Below, piece by piece: positions 62,160 to 64,000 of a DNA stretch of 64,000 bases. Below the pieces are notes generated by a model that saw only the letters and a program-made list of their open reading frames with translations, was not told the origin of the DNA and did not search any database. A program made the position numbers and the translations under genes. The stretch lies in NCBI GenBank assembly GCA_905221615.1, contig CAJNDT010001001.1, positions 2,178,996 to 2,242,995 on the forward strand, given 5' to 3'. Every line of letters starts with the position of its first letter. Within the stretch, counting starts at the first letter, position 1. This DNA is from Symbiodinium sp. CCMP2592. Lineage: Eukaryota > Sar > Dinophyceae > Suessiales > Symbiodiniaceae.

Positions 62160-62232
62160 GACTCGGGAGAGCCACAGACACAGATCTTCCAACATCCCTT
62201 AAGCTAAGGCTGTATGTATAGGTGTATGAACA

Positions 62233-62283
62233 GATATATATATATATATATATATATACATAGAGACATACATACAGATGTAC

Positions 62284-62310
<27 letters not shown>
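62233..62310. repeat. TA microsatellite pair
   Basis: Two TA runs separated by CATAGAGACATACATACAG, in an ankyrin gene intron. Confidence 0.85.
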
Positions 62311-62317
<7 letters not shown>

Positions 62318-62829
62318 GTGCGCATGGTCAGTTCTCTAAATACTTATTTGAGGGTCCTCTTGATAAGGGGCCGCACCATCAATATCCACTAACAGCCCAA
62401 GGGAGAGCTTTAACGTTGATGGCCTTATGTATTTGGGTCTACCTTGGAAAGCTTAAACTTATTTTGTGCCCGAAGAGTTGGTATGACATTTCTATATATG
62501 TATATACATATGATATGTATAGCGTTTTACTTATTTGAAGATCCCGGGAGTGAGGGCCCTTAAGGACGGTCCCAAAATAGCCTAAACTGCAGAGATCCCG
62601 CTTACGCTAGTTTAGGGTTTGGGGTTTAGGGTTTAGGGCTTTGGGTTTAGGGTTTAGGGTTTGGGATCCTACTACTAGGAGACCCAGTAGTACCCTTACT
62701 CCCTTTTTGCAGTCCTAGGTTCCTTATAAAGTTACCCAATACCAAAAGGGGAGCCTTTTTTTGTTCCTAGGCTGCTGGGCATCCGAGTGTAGGATGCCAA
62801 ATTATATCTTTTGCAATCCCCAAGGGTTC

Positions 62830-62910
62830 AAGCCGTCCGTATTTATGGTTTCTGGTACCAAGAATGCCCCAAAGTCCTATAATAACGAGTACCTGGACCC
62901 TTCGGGTTAG
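62830..62910. mobile_element. Family F-like inverted-repeat element (copy F7)
   Basis: CCCAAGGGTTCAAG and TACCTGGACCCTTCGGG ends; the middle CCCCAAAGTCCTATAATAA is shared with F6. Confidence 0.55.
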
Positions 62911-63155
62911 ATCTTTTGCAGTATGTTACTTATTATTGCTTAGAATTTTGAAAGAGCGCAAACTCGAGGCTTTGAGGGTTTAGGGCTTGGAGTTCAGGTG
63001 TTTGGGGCACAGATCCAAGGGTAAAAGGAGGGACCCTTAATAAGGACCCCTAGGTATATACTCTTAATATAGCTAGTAGTATATAACCATTATACAGCCC
63101 ATAATTATAGGGTAGGGGTCCCCATTAAGCGTCTCTGCTTTTCCCCTTTGAACAG

Positions 63156-63215
63156 AGATGTCAGGAGACACTCCCCTCATGCTGTCGGTGAATGCTGGCA
63201 ACTTGCAGGCCATGC
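63156..63215 (+). CDS. Ankyrin gene, mini-exon 6 (TPLMLSV half)
   Basis: After CTTTGAACAG the frame reads MSGDTPLMLSVNAGNLQAM, an ankyrin first helix (G-D-T-P-L-M-L-S-V). The donor was not resolved. Confidence 0.75.
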
Positions 63216-63734
63216 AGCCCCGTGGCAGCAGTAGAGTTGCAAGTCTGGGTTTGGAGGCAGTTGCGTTGGGTGCTTTGTGCTTCTTTTCTAACTAGTATAG
63301 GGTTTATGTATTCAATCTCTTCGTTGTTTCAAGGCATTTTAGTTTTCATAAGGCTTCGTACTGATGCTGGCTTTAGAGATTTGAAATGGCTTTCCTGCTG
63401 GGCTCTCGGAAACGCCAATAATAAACGTGCATGCAATGATTTCTGGAGCTTTCTTTAATATGATCTTACGTTTTTCCTGCGATGTCAGGTGGAGTCCTTA
63501 GCTTAACTGGGTTCGAGGCTGAAATTTTGTAGAGATCGCCATAAGTTGTGGTGGTCTGCCCGCCCACGCTGGGCTTCCGATACAATTTTGCAGACTCAAA
63601 AAGGGGCCCTTAAACATGATAAACCCTACGTTTACAAACCCCAAGACACTTCCATCCTAAACCCTCAACCCTAAAAGCCCTAAGCCATAAAAACACTAAG
63701 CCGTCGAACCCTCTCGACTCTAACCACGGCACAG

Positions 63735-63790
63735 CTTGGTGTGAGGCTCCTGCTCGATGCGGGCGCCAAGGTGGACTTCGAGCAGGACTG
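63735..63790 (+). CDS. Ankyrin gene, mini-exon 7 (loop half)
   Basis: After GGCACAG the frame reads LGVRLLLDAGAKVDFEQDCG, ankyrin helix 2 and loop (LLLDAGAKVD). The series presumably continues past the window. Confidence 0.8.
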
Positions 63791-64000
63791 TGGGAGGCTT
63801 CCAGTAGGGGCACGAGAATCTTTAGATGATGACGATGATAGCCTGTAACTGGACCCTAATAACTAGAAGTAGAGTAGCTCGCCTTCAACCTGTTTGGGGT
63901 ATTATAGTCCTTATATCAACCCACAGGCTGACCGTTACTTCTCCTTGGATACTGGACAAGTATCCTCAAACGAAGGAGCGGGAAGTTCTCTCAATTTGCA

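Overview
The window is intron-rich, low-gene-density nuclear DNA of a eukaryote, most likely a photosynthetic or formerly photosynthetic alveolate (chromerid-like or dinoflagellate-like). Three things suggest this. Degenerate TTTAGGG/CCCTAAA heptamers are scattered through the non-coding DNA in both orientations. Coding DNA occurs as many short GC-richer exons separated by introns of 40 nt to over 1 kb. Where splice sites can be read they are mostly GT...AG. Neither a genus nor even the phylum can be fixed from the sequence alone. No rRNA, tRNA, CRISPR array, bacterial operon or ribosome binding site was seen.

Layout. 0-2 kb: several exons of an unrecognised plus-strand gene. 2-7 kb: telomere-like tracts and short inverted-repeat elements with isolated exon-like islands. 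7.2-8.9 kb: a cluster of coding islands, one on the minus strand and the rest on plus. 9-28 kb: repeat-dominated DNA with scattered plus-strand exon islands. 28.23-33.31 kb: a complete but decaying DNA transposon. 34-57 kb: more short plus-strand exons in the same repeat background. 57.9-63.8 kb: a plus-strand ankyrin-repeat gene broken into seven mini-exons that alternate between the two halves of the ankyrin repeat.

The clearest mobile element (28226-33314) has imperfect terminal inverted repeats of about 38 bp. On its minus strand it encodes a Merlin/IS1016-type (ISXO2-like) DDE transposase and a spliced gene of about 700 codons whose middle carries a P-loop SF3-helicase-like ATPase (Rep-like). 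The element is inserted inside a short repeat whose uninterrupted relative lies 2 kb away at 26112-26209, so an approximate empty site is present in the same window. Transposase and helicase genes are both damaged: a one-base shift before the C-terminus of the transposase, and an in-frame stop plus a frame excursion in the helicase.

The second theme is the density and diversity of 50-150 bp elements with near-perfect terminal inverted repeats, in at least a dozen families (called A-P here). Two families show 4-bp target-site duplications. Many lie directly against exon-like islands, which makes them candidates for introner-like elements. Some tracts are also bounded by 16-20 bp direct repeats of exon sequence, as if introns had been gained by duplication of the insertion site. 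Most exon calls rest on reading frame, composition and splice-like borders only; functions are assigned only to the ankyrin exons, the transposase, the helicase-like gene and, weakly, a kinase-like fragment.
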